Shown here one piece after another: positions 19,141 through 28,086 of a DNA stretch of 64,000 nt (position 1 is the first letter of the stretch; each line of letters opens with the position of its first letter). The stretch lies in contig JAHEBL010000005.1 in assembly GCA_024642265.1 (NCBI GenBank), positions 1-64,000 on the forward strand, in the 5' to 3' direction. The translations under genes and the position numbers were made by a program. The stretch comes from Haliea sp. (lineage in GTDB: Bacteria > Pseudomonadota > Gammaproteobacteria > Pseudomonadales > Halieaceae). The notes beneath the pieces are model-generated. The model was not told the DNA's origin. It made no database searches and saw only the letters and a program-made list of their open reading frames with translations.

Positions 19141-19794
19141 GTGCTGAAAGCCGAGCGCGCCGCCTATATTCTCCAGCGCCTGCAGCAACTGTACCCGCAA
19201 ACCCCGGTGCCGCTGGATCACCGGGACCCGTTCACCCTGCTGGTCGCGGTACTCCTCAGCGCCCAGTGCACGGATGAAAGGGTCAACCAGGTGACCCCCG
19301 CCCTGTTTGAGCTGGCCGCCACTCCCGAGGCCATGGCGGCGCTGGATGTGGAGCAGATCCGCGCGATCATCCGCCCCTGCGGCCTGTCCCCGCAGAAATC
19401 CAGGGCGATCAAGCGACTCAGCGAGATTCTGGTTGAGGAACACGACGGGGAAGTCCCCGCCGACATGGAAGCGCTGGAACGCCTGCCCGGGGTGGGCCAC
19501 AAGACCGCCAGCGTGGTGATGTCCCAGGCCTTCGGTGTGCCGGCTTTCCCTGTGGACACCCACATCCACCGGCTGGCCCAGCGCTGGGGTCTTTCCAGCG
19601 GCAAGAACGTGGTGCAAACCGAGCGAGACCTGAAGCGCCTGTTTCCCCGCGAGTACTGGAACCGGCTGCACCTGCAGATTATTTTCTACGGTCGCCAGTT
19701 CTGCACCGCCCGCGGCTGCGATGGCCGCACCTGCGAGATCTGCACCACCTGTTACCCGCAGCGCAAACACCCGAAAAAGACGCGCAAAGCGTAA
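19141..19794 (+). CDS. nth: Endonuclease III-like DNA glycosylase with unusual cysteine motif
   Basis: Endonuclease III is a base-excision repair glycosylase/AP lyase for oxidised pyrimidines. The 217-aa protein has the helix-hairpin-helix LERLPGVGHKTASVV with catalytic Lys121, and Asp139 in FPVDTHIHR. The C-terminal iron-sulfur region is unusual: cysteines at 188, 193, 198, 201 and 204, instead of the C-x6-C-x2-C-x5-C spacing of the E. coli enzyme. The start is GTG at 19141, 10 bases after dapC; the frame upstream is dapC shadow. It interrupts the usual dapC-dapD order. Confidence 0.88.
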   Translation: MLKAERAAYILQRLQQLYPQTPVPLDHRDPFTLLVAVLLSAQCTDERVNQVTPALFELAATPEAMAALDVEQIRAIIRPCGLSPQKSRAIKRLSEILVEEHDGEVPADMEALERLPGVGHKTASVVMSQAFGVPAFPVDTHIHRLAQRWGLSSGKNVVQTERDLKRLFPREYWNRLHLQIIFYGRQFCTARGCDGRTCEICTTCYPQRKHPKKTRKA

Positions 19795-19823
19795 TTCCAG
19801 GCTTTGTCGAGAATTACCTTGCC

Positions 19824-19978
19824 GTTCCACTCGCGACGGAGAGCGGGGGTTGCCTCGCTCCATGGCCGCGGCCCTCCGGGCTTCCCTCGGTCGGTCACGA
19901 GCCTTACAGCGCTACGCTGTCTCGCTCCACTCCCTCGGCGCTGGCCTTTTATATTCCGCGAGGCAACCCCCGCCCTCC
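19824..19978 (+). repeat. Palindromic repeat, copy A
   Basis: The head GTTCCA is followed by a 20-bp left arm (19838-19857) that is complementary, with one mismatch, to the right arm at 19959-19978. Between the arms is a 101-bp core that starts CTCCATGGCCGCGGCCCTCC and ends in GGCGCTGGCC plus an AT-rich stretch. The core matches copy B at roughly 85-90% by eye, without gaps. The arms do not match copy B in sequence. The family is probably a genome-wide structured repeat; I cannot confirm copy number from this window. Confidence 0.85.
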
Positions 19979-20055
19979 ACCGCACTGAGTTCAAACTATA
20001 AGGATTCAATCACAGCGCATTGCATTGAATGGGTTCGCATGGACGCCCGATGTGA

Positions 20056-20215
20056 GGCAGGGGTTCGGGTGTGTTCTGGCGAAATATTAAAGGCCAGCGC
20101 CGAGGGAGTGGCGGAAGACAGCGAAGCGCCTTAAGGCTTCCAACCGACTGAGGGAAGCCCGGAGGGCCGCGGCCATGGAGCCAGGACACACCCGAACTCC
20201 TGCCGACTTTGGAAC
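20056..20215 (-). repeat. Palindromic repeat, copy B (inverted relative to copy A)
   Basis: Read on the minus strand, it starts with GTTCCA and then shows a 24-bp arm (20181-20204) pairing 22 of 24 with 20056-20079. The arms contain TTCGGGTGTGTCCTGG, quite different from copy A. The inner core starts CTCCATGGCCGCGGCCCTCC and is collinear with copy A over about 100 bp. Different but self-complementary arms around a conserved core point to selection on the folded structure or to a hairpin-based element. Confidence 0.85.
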
Positions 20216-20249
20216 AAATGGATCCCTATAACTCGCTCAGCTCGACTGA

Positions 20250-20675
20250 TCACAGCGCCGCCAGGAACGCCCTCACCACCATCACCCAGAGCACAAGGGC
20301 GGAGAGAATGTAGACGCCAAAACGGTGCGCCACCCTGTTGTAGCTGCAGTGGATGAGGCTGTGCAGGCAGCGCAGCAGCAGGAAGGCCCAGGCGCAGTTG
20401 GTGTAGAAGCTGTCGACCTGCCCGGCAACCATCAGGTAAAGGCACAGGCCATAGAAAATCACCGGCAATTCAAACAGGTTCTTGAAATTGTTGCTGGCGC
20501 CGGAAACCTCGGCGGGAACCAGTACCTGCACGTCCGCCGGAGTCTTGAACTGTTCGATATCGAGCTTGTTGGACCGGGCATAGCCTACCCGCTGCACAAA
20601 CATACAGACCCATACCAGCAGGGTCAGGACCATCATGCCCAGCATGGGCAGGGCAAGATCGGTGGACATATTCAT
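20250..20675 (-). CDS. MAPEG-family membrane protein
   Basis: The 141-aa protein has four hydrophobic helices and the MAPEG hallmark around NNFKNLFELPVIFYGL. The family includes microsomal glutathione transferases and eicosanoid-pathway proteins, but bacterial members mostly have no proven substrate. ATG at 20675 has AGAGGTG 8 bases upstream; a TTG two codons earlier is the only longer option. It is transcribed against nth and divergently from the Spx/ArsC-like gene, so it is an insertion in the dap cluster and not part of it. Confidence 0.8.
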   Translation of the reverse strand: MNMSTDLALPMLGMMVLTLLVWVCMFVQRVGYARSNKLDIEQFKTPADVQVLVPAEVSGASNNFKNLFELPVIFYGLCLYLMVAGQVDSFYTNCAWAFLLLRCLHSLIHCSYNRVAHRFGVYILSALVLWVMVVRAFLAAL

Positions 20676-20818
20676 CAGCAATCACCTCTTGTTATTGTCT
20701 TGGTCTGGAAAGCCTCAATGTGGCTGCCACCGCCATTCTACCGATACAGCCCCGCTATATCTAACGTCTTGTATTTGCTATGCTTGCGGGCCTTTTCGCA
20801 ACAGGGCTGCGCAGCGGT

Positions 20819-21175
20819 TTGATCACTCTCTACGGCATTAAAAACTGCGACACGGTGAAGAAAGCCCGCCAGTGGCTGGACCTGCACGGCGTTGAATACC
20901 GCTTTCATGATTTTCGCCTGGACGGGCTGGAACCGCAGACCGTTGCCGGCTGGCTGGATGAGCTGGGCTGGCAGGACCTGGTGAACCGGCGCAGCACCAG
21001 CTGGAAAGCGCTGGATGAAGCGACCCGGGAGGGCATGGACAACAGCTCTGCGCTGGCGGCAATCATGGCACAACCCACTCTTATCAAGCGGCCACTGCTG
21101 GACACCGGCCACGAGCGCTTCACCGGGTTTACAGCCGCGAGCTACCAGGCGATTTTCAGTAAACACACCCTCTGA
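20819..21175 (+). CDS. Spx/ArsC-like thioredoxin-fold protein (YffB type)
   Basis: The 118-aa product begins with ITLYGIKNCDTVKKAR and contains RRSTSWKAL and LIKRPLLD, typical of the YffB/Spx branch of the ArsC fold. One cysteine (in KNCDT) is at the ArsC active-site position, but members beside dapD and dapE are not true arsenate reductases and their function is unsettled. The family normally starts at ITLYG, matching TTG at 20819. An ATG at 20780 would add 13 residues, but it overlaps a TGCTATGCT sequence resembling an extended -10 promoter box. It lies 16 bases upstream of dapD. Confidence 0.78.
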   Translation: MITLYGIKNCDTVKKARQWLDLHGVEYRFHDFRLDGLEPQTVAGWLDELGWQDLVNRRSTSWKALDEATREGMDNSSALAAIMAQPTLIKRPLLDTGHERFTGFTAASYQAIFSKHTL

Positions 21176-21191
21176 TCAACAAGGATCAAGC

Positions 21192-22211
21192 ATGACAGAC
21201 AAGGCATTCGCTTTCGGCCTCGGCGTGGGCACCCACAACCGCAAGGGAGACTGGCTGGAGGTGTATTTCCCACAGCCACTGCTGGCGCCCCCGGCGTCGC
21301 TGTGTGCCGCGCTCGAAGGCTGTGACTCCGGCGCCGCACTGAACAAAACACAACTGCAGGCTCTGCAGTCCGCCCTGGCAGCGGCCGGGGCCACCGAGGA
21401 GGCCGGGCTCGCGGGACAATTGCTCGACAGCGGCCGACCGGCGGTCGCGGTGCTGCTGCGTGAGGATGCGCCGCCGGCCAACGTGCCAGAGGGTTACCTC
21501 AAGCTTCACCTGCTGTCCCACCGCCTGGTCAAGCCCCACGGTACCAACCTGCAGGGACTGTTTGGCGTGCTGCCCAATGTCGCCTGGACCAGCGAGGGTG
21601 CAATCGATATCGCCGAACTGCCCGAGCGCCAGCTGGCCGCGCGCCTGCGGGGCGAGGTGCTGGAAGTCAGCTGTGTCGACAAGTTTCCGAAGATGACCAA
21701 TTACGTGGTGCCGGCCGGTGTGCGCATCGCACATACCGCCCGGGTCCGCCTCGGGGCCTACCTGGGCGAGGGCACCACCATCATGCACGAGGGTTTCGTC
21801 AATTTTAACGCCGGTACCGAGGGGCCGGGTATGATCGAGGGGCGCATATCGGCGGGGGTCTTTGTCGGCGCAGGTTCCGACCTCGGCGGCGGCTGTTCGA
21901 CCATAGGCACCCTCTCCGGCGGCGGTAACATCGTCATATCGGTGGGCAAGGAATGCCTGATTGGCGCCAACGGCGGCATCGGCATCCCGCTGGGGGACCG
22001 CTGCACCGTCGAGGCCGGCCTGTTCATTACCGCGGGCACCAAACTGACCATGCTGGACGCTGAAGGCATGCCGGTGGAGACAGCCAAGGCCAGGGAGCTG
22101 GCCGGCAAGTCCGACCTGCTGTTTCGCCGCAATTCCACCACCGGTGCGGTGGAGTGCCTGACCAACCGGACCGCTGTCGAACTGAACCAGGAACTGCACG
22201 CCCACAACTGA
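21192..22211 (+). CDS. dapD: Tetrahydrodipicolinate N-succinyltransferase DapD (long form)
   Basis: DapD succinylates tetrahydrodipicolinate with succinyl-CoA, the step before DapC. The 339-aa protein is the long form found in Pseudomonas and relatives: an N-terminal domain that starts MTDKAFAFGLGVGT, then a hexapeptide-repeat left-handed helix (about residues 175-280, with VRLGAYLGEGTTIMHEGFVN and GGNIVISVGKECLIGANGGI). AAGGA lies 7 bases before the ATG. The open frame upstream belongs to the ArsC-like gene in another frame. Confidence 0.95.
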   Translation: MTDKAFAFGLGVGTHNRKGDWLEVYFPQPLLAPPASLCAALEGCDSGAALNKTQLQALQSALAAAGATEEAGLAGQLLDSGRPAVAVLLREDAPPANVPEGYLKLHLLSHRLVKPHGTNLQGLFGVLPNVAWTSEGAIDIAELPERQLAARLRGEVLEVSCVDKFPKMTNYVVPAGVRIAHTARVRLGAYLGEGTTIMHEGFVNFNAGTEGPGMIEGRISAGVFVGAGSDLGGGCSTIGTLSGGGNIVISVGKECLIGANGGIGIPLGDRCTVEAGLFITAGTKLTMLDAEGMPVETAKARELAGKSDLLFRRNSTTGAVECLTNRTAVELNQELHAHN

Positions 22212-23351
<1,140 letters not shown>

Positions 23352-23379
23352 CCACCGAAACAATCCCGGCCAGGCTGCA

Positions 23380-24132
23380 CTAAAGGGCGTCGAGCAGGCT
23401 CTGGCAACCCGCCCTGGCCAGCTCGATATTGCCCTCCCCCGGCACCACCAGTACCCTGCCGCTGCCAAGCGCGGCCAGGCTCGATGCGACCACTTCGGGG
23501 GCTTCCATCCACATCTGCTCGGGTACCTGGCTTTTGCTGAATCCCTCGGCCTCGAGAGCCTGGTGGAATTCCGTATGGGTGTAACCGGGGCAGAGCGCCT
23601 GTACTTCGATGCCCGTGCCCTCCAGTTCCGCCTGCAGCGCCTGCGAAAAGAAATTGAGAAAGGCCTTGCTGGCGCCGTACACAGCGATACCTTTACCCGG
23701 GAGGAAAGCGCCCACCGAGGAGACATTGATGATGTGACCGCCGCCACGCTCACGCATAAACGGTATGGCGGCCCGGCACAGGGTGATGGTGGTATCTATA
23801 TGGAGGCCCACCATGTCCCTCTGGCCCTCGATGCCCAGGTCTGGAAAAAAGCCCAATTTACCGAAGCCCGCGTTGTTGACCAGGTAATCCACCGGGCCCA
23901 GCTGGCGCAAGGCTTCCATGGCCCGGGCCACCCCCTCCACGCTGTTGAGGTCAGCCTCGACCGGGTGCAGTTCCACGCGCCCGGCGAGCTCTTCTCCCAA
24001 CTGCGCCAGGCGCTCGCCGCGCCGGGCTACCGCGATGATGACGTCGCAGCGGTCCGCCAGCTGCCGGCAGAACTCCGCTCCCAGGCCGGCGGAGGCACCG
24101 GTCACCAGTGCCGTGATCTTGTGTGCAGACAT
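23380..24132 (-). CDS. Short-chain dehydrogenase/reductase
   Basis: The 250-aa protein has the classical SDR cofactor motif TGASAGLG, LVNNAGFG, a catalytic Ser in INVSSVGAF and the YGASK active-site pair. It has no membrane segments and is of cytosolic type. Its closest SDR groups include DltE/YqjQ-like oxidoreductases; the substrate cannot be read from the sequence. It is convergent with dapE and has its own transcription unit, with no obvious promoter seen. A GGCTGGCGATG direct repeat lies in the gap upstream (24166-24200). Confidence 0.85.
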   Translation of the reverse strand: MSAHKITALVTGASAGLGAEFCRQLADRCDVIIAVARRGERLAQLGEELAGRVELHPVEADLNSVEGVARAMEALRQLGPVDYLVNNAGFGKLGFFPDLGIEGQRDMVGLHIDTTITLCRAAIPFMRERGGGHIINVSSVGAFLPGKGIAVYGASKAFLNFFSQALQAELEGTGIEVQALCPGYTHTEFHQALEAEGFSKSQVPEQMWMEAPEVVASSLAALGSGRVLVVPGEGNIELARAGCQSLLDAL

Positions 24133-24233
24133 GTTTTATCTCCCTGTGTTGATGCCGGCCTTTGGCTGGCGATGATAACGTCGGCTGGCGATGGCCGTCG
24201 TATGGACCCTGCGCTGCCTGGGGATGGTGACAA

Positions 24234-25106
24234 TCAACTCAGTGCTCGCCGCACATAGACATCAAAGCGCACTGCCTTGCCGGCCACGCTGTGCGAGGGT
24301 TTCCTGCCCGCCAGGACGGGTGCCCGGGGCGGGCGCTTGACCACCACGCGGGATATGTCCTGCGCGATTGCCCACAGCAGCAGGTCATCGGCGTCCCGGC
24401 AAGCGCTGTCCTCACCCAGCAGGATATGAAACAGTGCCATCTCCTTTTTTACCGCCGCGCTCTTGTCCCGCGCGGGAAACATCGGGTCCAGGTAGATCAC
24501 GTCCGTCGAGGCCAGCTGCGGTGGCGCCAGGTCCCGGGCGTCCGCCGCAACAAGAATCATGAGCCGGGCAGCCTGCAACAACCATTCGTCTCCACTGGCC
24601 AGCGCGGCCTGCAAGCCCTGTGCGAGCATCGCGGCAATTACCGGCTCGCGCTCGCACAGCATTACTTTACAGCCCATATCTGCCAGGACGAAGCTGTCCC
24701 TGCCAAGGCCGGCGGTAGCATCGACGACCTGCAGGCGTCGCCTGGCGGACACGCCGATCGCCCTGCCCAGCAGTTCGTTGTGACCGGATCGTCGGCGGTG
24801 GCGCATGCCATCGCTGCCAAAGTCCACCCGCACCGGACCGGGCAGGGCCTGGCTCGCCCCCCTGCGCGGAGCTTTACCGGAACCGGCCGCCGGCCCACCC
24901 GCCAGGCCCCGCCGGGTCAGCTGCAACGCAAGGCCCGGCACAGAGACCAGCAGCAGAAGGTCAAACTCCTCGCATAGTGCGGGATTGGTGCCCATGGCGG
25001 CGAGGGGCAGGTCGAGCTGGCGGGCCAGGCTGGTCGCCACCGGGACAGCATCGATACAGGTAGGCAACAGCGCCAGGGAGGCGGGCGCAGCGCGCGGGGC
25101 GTTCAA
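24234..25106 (-). CDS. rsmJ: 16S rRNA (guanine1516-N2)-methyltransferase RsmJ
   Basis: RsmJ methylates G1516 of 16S rRNA using S-adenosylmethionine. The 290-aa product has VVDATAGLGRDSFVLADMGC (SAM-binding motif I), IYLDPMFPARDKSAAVKKEM (motif IV region) and VVKRPPRAPVL near the end, matching E. coli YhiQ/RsmJ closely. The N-terminal third is less conserved and contains a Gly/Pro/Arg-rich stretch. The only start giving this length is TTG at 25106, without a clear Shine-Dalgarno, so the exact start is uncertain. Confidence 0.9.
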   Translation of the reverse strand: MNAPRAAPASLALLPTCIDAVPVATSLARQLDLPLAAMGTNPALCEEFDLLLLVSVPGLALQLTRRGLAGGPAAGSGKAPRRGASQALPGPVRVDFGSDGMRHRRRSGHNELLGRAIGVSARRRLQVVDATAGLGRDSFVLADMGCKVMLCEREPVIAAMLAQGLQAALASGDEWLLQAARLMILVAADARDLAPPQLASTDVIYLDPMFPARDKSAAVKKEMALFHILLGEDSACRDADDLLLWAIAQDISRVVVKRPPRAPVLAGRKPSHSVAGKAVRFDVYVRRALS

Positions 25107-25205
25107 GGACGGTAGCGGGAAATCGCTCCCCGGTCGTCATCCGACGGCGGTGCTCCCGGTCCGATATCCCGCTCACCGGCGCGGCACAACAGTGTCATGC
25201 CGCGG

Positions 25206-26546
25206 TCAGTCTTCGGTCATTACTTTGGTGCTGCGCTTTTTTAGCAGTCCCGCAAGGTCATCAAACAGTTCCTCGGTACTGGGTGCCGCACCGGGCCGGG
25301 GCCGGGGCTCACCGGCAACCGGCTCGCGCGCACTGCGCAGGGGCAAGCGGCTGCCATCCAGGCCCAGGCAAAGCCGCTGGCCCTCGAGATCGATGGCAAT
25401 TTGCAGGTTATATGCATGGCGCGAAAGACCGTGTTTGTCGACGATACGAAAGCGTCTCGGGCCGGGTTTTTCCGTCTGGTCCGGACTTTCCGTGAGATGG
25501 CAGGCCAGGGATTTTATCGCCTTACCGGAGAGCTGGGTGCCCTGCAGGGCCGGCAGACCCCGGTTACAGGTACTGACAAATGCCGGCGAGGAGATCATTG
25601 GTGCCGCTTTGCCGGCGGTCTGCGCCTCCGTGACCGGCTTCCAGCTGGGGCTTTCACAGTGAAAATCGCCGACCAGTATCTGATGGGCCTGCGCGTGGTC
25701 CAGCATGCGGGCCAATTCGATGGTGACATCGCCCACAATATAGCTGAACACCGTCGGATTGACGCCCTCGGCCTGGTACAACTCATAGTGACCGCCGATA
25801 TGGTAAGCGGCGCGGATGACCGGAACCGTATGGCCGCGGGACGCCGCCCTGGCCACCGCATTGTCCGCCACCACCAGCAACATGAAATAAAACAGGTCCT
25901 GGTTGGCGGCCGGGCCGAGGTCCCTGTTCCAGATGTAATAACCGTCACCGGTAGTGGTGCGGGCAAAATTGATCTCGATCCCCTGTGCCAATAACTTGTT
26001 GTAGGCTGAGTTGAGGGAGTAGGAGAGACTGTTCAGCTGGCTTGCCTGCTCAAACGGCGTATGCAGGGAGAACTCGACAATATCAAACAGCAGCACGGCC
26101 CGACTCTCGACGTAGCTGAGTCCGTAGCGTTTTATCAGCTGCTCAACGGCTTCCAGGACATTTTTTTCCTCGGTGAGGGCGGTGTTCAGCTTGATAAAGG
26201 TAGGCGCGATATCCAGGCGTTCACTGATCTTGAACAGCTGTTCACGGGTCTTGCGCCGTCGGCCGGAAATCAACTTCCTGACAAAGGCCTCGTTGTCCTC
26301 GCCCTGCATGGTCGCCGCTGCCGTCCCGGCGCAGTAGTTGCCAAGAAAGTAATGCGGGACGAAGATCACCAGCAGCCCGCGCTCGTCAGCACTCCAGCAC
26401 AAAACAATGTTCTGCCCGAGGCGCCACTGGCGACGCAGGGTTTGCTCCAGGGTCTTCAGATTACCGCGCTGTACGATGCTGATGGAGTCCTGCGACTCGC
26501 GATCGCCCGATGGTATGCCGGTGATAGTGGATTCAGCCATTTTCAT
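25206..26546 (-). CDS. Class III nucleotidyl cyclase-like protein with altered active site
   Basis: The 446-aa protein has an N-terminal region of about 140 residues that I do not recognise and a central cyclase homology domain (about 145-300). The two metal-binding Asp are present: Asp155 in LFDIVEFS and Asp201 in TTTGDGYYIW. The adenine-selecting Lys of the KxxGD pattern is Thr197. In VGDVTIELAR the catalytic Arg280 is kept but the expected Asn is Ile. The roughly 150-residue C-terminus is Arg/Pro-rich in part. There is no signal peptide or membrane helix. It may be a cyclase with different substrate use, or an inactive sensor. Confidence 0.7.
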   Translation of the reverse strand: MKMAESTITGIPSGDRESQDSISIVQRGNLKTLEQTLRRQWRLGQNIVLCWSADERGLLVIFVPHYFLGNYCAGTAAATMQGEDNEAFVRKLISGRRRKTREQLFKISERLDIAPTFIKLNTALTEEKNVLEAVEQLIKRYGLSYVESRAVLLFDIVEFSLHTPFEQASQLNSLSYSLNSAYNKLLAQGIEINFARTTTGDGYYIWNRDLGPAANQDLFYFMLLVVADNAVARAASRGHTVPVIRAAYHIGGHYELYQAEGVNPTVFSYIVGDVTIELARMLDHAQAHQILVGDFHCESPSWKPVTEAQTAGKAAPMISSPAFVSTCNRGLPALQGTQLSGKAIKSLACHLTESPDQTEKPGPRRFRIVDKHGLSRHAYNLQIAIDLEGQRLCLGLDGSRLPLRSAREPVAGEPRPRPGAAPSTEELFDDLAGLLKKRSTKVMTED

Positions 26547-26575
26547 ACTCGTTTTTGTCCGCCTGACAAGATAGC

Positions 26576-26581
26576 ATTATA
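26576..26581 (-). promoter_or_regulatory. Consensus -10 box upstream of the cyclase-like gene
   Basis: A perfect TATAAT on the minus strand lies 30 bases before the ATG of the cyclase-like gene. The -35 position at 17-bp spacing (TAGCCC) is poor, so it may need an activator. Confidence 0.4.
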
Positions 26582-26669
26582 GGTGCCCTCCCTGCGGGGG
26601 GCTACACTGTCCGCAGCGCGCCCAAACGCGCTGGCAGGCACTGCCACCACCCAGGAACCCTTGCCCGCC

Positions 26670-27170
26670 ATGACTGATCGCCTGCGCCTGAGCGTGATTT
26701 GCCCCCTGCTACTGCTGTGCGCCGCCTGCGGCAGCTACGATTTCACCGTCAACGACAGGGTGGTCTACACTCCCGACCCACTGTTCAACGATTTTGATGT
26801 CCCTGACGAGGCGCTGCGCGAATGTATCCGCGAGGCCATCAACGATGCCCGGGCCACCAACGCCAGCGAGCTTGCCAGCCTCAGCTGCACGGATGCCGGC
26901 ATCGAAACGCTGGCGGGCCTGGACACCTTCACGGAACTGGAGCAACTGACCCTGTCATCCAATAATATTGTGAATATCAGTGAACTGGCCGCCCTGACCG
27001 TGTTGCAGGTGGTTTACCTGGACAATAACCGGATCATCGATCCCGTGCCCTTGTACCAGCTCCCCGCACTGCACCGGCTGGACCTGTCCGGCAACCCGGG
27101 CCTGATGTGCCCGCCACCAGGCAGCCTGCTGCGTGTCAGCGACGTGACCCTGCCGGTGCACTGCCGCTAG
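26670..27170 (+). CDS. Leucine-rich-repeat lipoprotein
   Basis: The 166-aa product starts with a secretion signal (RLRLSVICPLLLLCAAC) whose Cys20 is probably lipidated; the residue at -3 is Cys and not the usual Leu, so the lipobox is not perfect. After about 75 residues come two to three leucine-rich repeats (LEQLTLSSNNIVNISEL, LQVVYLDNNRI, LHRLDLSGNPGL) of the internalin-like SDS22 type, capped by a Cys-containing end. Such repeats bind proteins. No partner is evident. Divergent from the cyclase-like gene and 46 bases upstream of the acyltransferase gene. Confidence 0.75.
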   Translation: MTDRLRLSVICPLLLLCAACGSYDFTVNDRVVYTPDPLFNDFDVPDEALRECIREAINDARATNASELASLSCTDAGIETLAGLDTFTELEQLTLSSNNIVNISELAALTVLQVVYLDNNRIIDPVPLYQLPALHRLDLSGNPGLMCPPPGSLLRVSDVTLPVHCR

Positions 27171-27216
27171 TGTCCTGTCCGGCGAGTCCTGATTCCGGCA
27201 TGACCTGCTACAGCCG

Positions 27217-28083
27217 ATGTTCTATCGTTTCCTGAGCTGGCTGCCCTTACCACTGCTGTACGTTCTGGCGTGGCCGGGCTACCTGCTGCTCTACCATGGC
27301 ACAGGCTACCGCAAGGAGGTGGTGACGGAGAACCTCTCCCGGGCTTTCCCGGAAAAAAGCGCGGCGGAAATCACCCAACTTGCCAAGCAGTTCTACCGGC
27401 AGCTGGTACAGGTAGCCCTTGAGATCATCAGTACCCGTCGTATGAGCGCTGCCGCCATCCGGCGTCGCGTGACTGTAATGAACCCCGAGTTGCTGCGCGA
27501 GTATTCAAATGACTTCAGGGATTCGGTGGTCATGCTGGCCATCCACCAGGGCAACTGGGAATGGATGCTGCACGGCGTCAAGCTCCACCTGGACATCCCC
27601 ATCGACCCCGTCTACAAGCCCCTGCACAACCGCCAGCTGGACCAGCTGATTCTGGAAATCCGCAGCCAGTTCGGCTCGCGGCCAATCCCCCTGGCCTCTG
27701 CCGCGCGGGACATCCTGCGGCGGCGGCGCGAGTTCCGGCTGTTCGTGCTGGTCGCAGACCAGGCGCCGATAGAAGGGGAAAGGAGTTACTGGACACGGTT
27801 CATGAACCGCGAGGCACCGTTTTACGAGGGCGGCGAGACTATCGCAAAAATCACCGGCTACCCGGTGTTGTTTGCCCAATGCCGGCGCCGTTCGCGGGGG
27901 CATTACGAGGTGGAGTTCAGTGAAGTGGCCCGCCCTCCCTACGATGGCAGTGAGCACCAGATCGTCGAGAAGTATGTGCGCCTTGCGGAGCAGGCAATTC
28001 GCGCGGAACCCGAAAGCTGGTTGTGGAGCAATCGCAGGTGGAAGCGCCAACCGCCGGGTGACGAGCGCAAAGGGCCGGTATAA
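27217..28083 (+). CDS. LpxL/HtrB-family lipid acyltransferase
   Basis: This 288-aa inner-membrane protein has one N-terminal membrane segment and the HX4E catalytic motif HQGNWE (His110, Glu115) of the lysophospholipid/late lipid A acyltransferase family. Members add secondary acyl chains to lipid A or act on ornithine lipids and lysophospholipids. The tail WLWSNRRWKRQP is the usual family ending (W.H.RWK). I cannot tell the specificity (lauroyl, myristoyl or other). It is convergent with the metallo-hydrolase gene, 3 bases apart. Confidence 0.88.
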   Translation: MFYRFLSWLPLPLLYVLAWPGYLLLYHGTGYRKEVVTENLSRAFPEKSAAEITQLAKQFYRQLVQVALEIISTRRMSAAAIRRRVTVMNPELLREYSNDFRDSVVMLAIHQGNWEWMLHGVKLHLDIPIDPVYKPLHNRQLDQLILEIRSQFGSRPIPLASAARDILRRRREFRLFVLVADQAPIEGERSYWTRFMNREAPFYEGGETIAKITGYPVLFAQCRRRSRGHYEVEFSEVARPPYDGSEHQIVEKYVRLAEQAIRAEPESWLWSNRRWKRQPPGDERKGPV

Positions 28084-28086
28084 CTC

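Larger units (their letters stand above)
19795..20249. other. Repeat-bearing intergenic region between nth and the MAPEG gene
   Basis: This 455-bp gap holds no convincing gene. Most of it is taken up by two palindromic repeats in opposite orientation (19824-19978 and 20056-20215), separated by 77 bp of unique-looking sequence. Short open frames across it are translations of the repeats and have no start signals or protein-like character. Confidence 0.75.

Noticed and set aside
19721-20134. Arg/Pro-rich open frames across the nth-MAPEG gap
   Set aside because: They are translations of the palindromic repeats, run on both strands and have no ribosome-binding site.
20250-20675. MAPEG gene as part of the lysine operon
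   Set aside because: It is on the opposite strand with its own ribosome-binding site, so it cannot be on the dap transcript.
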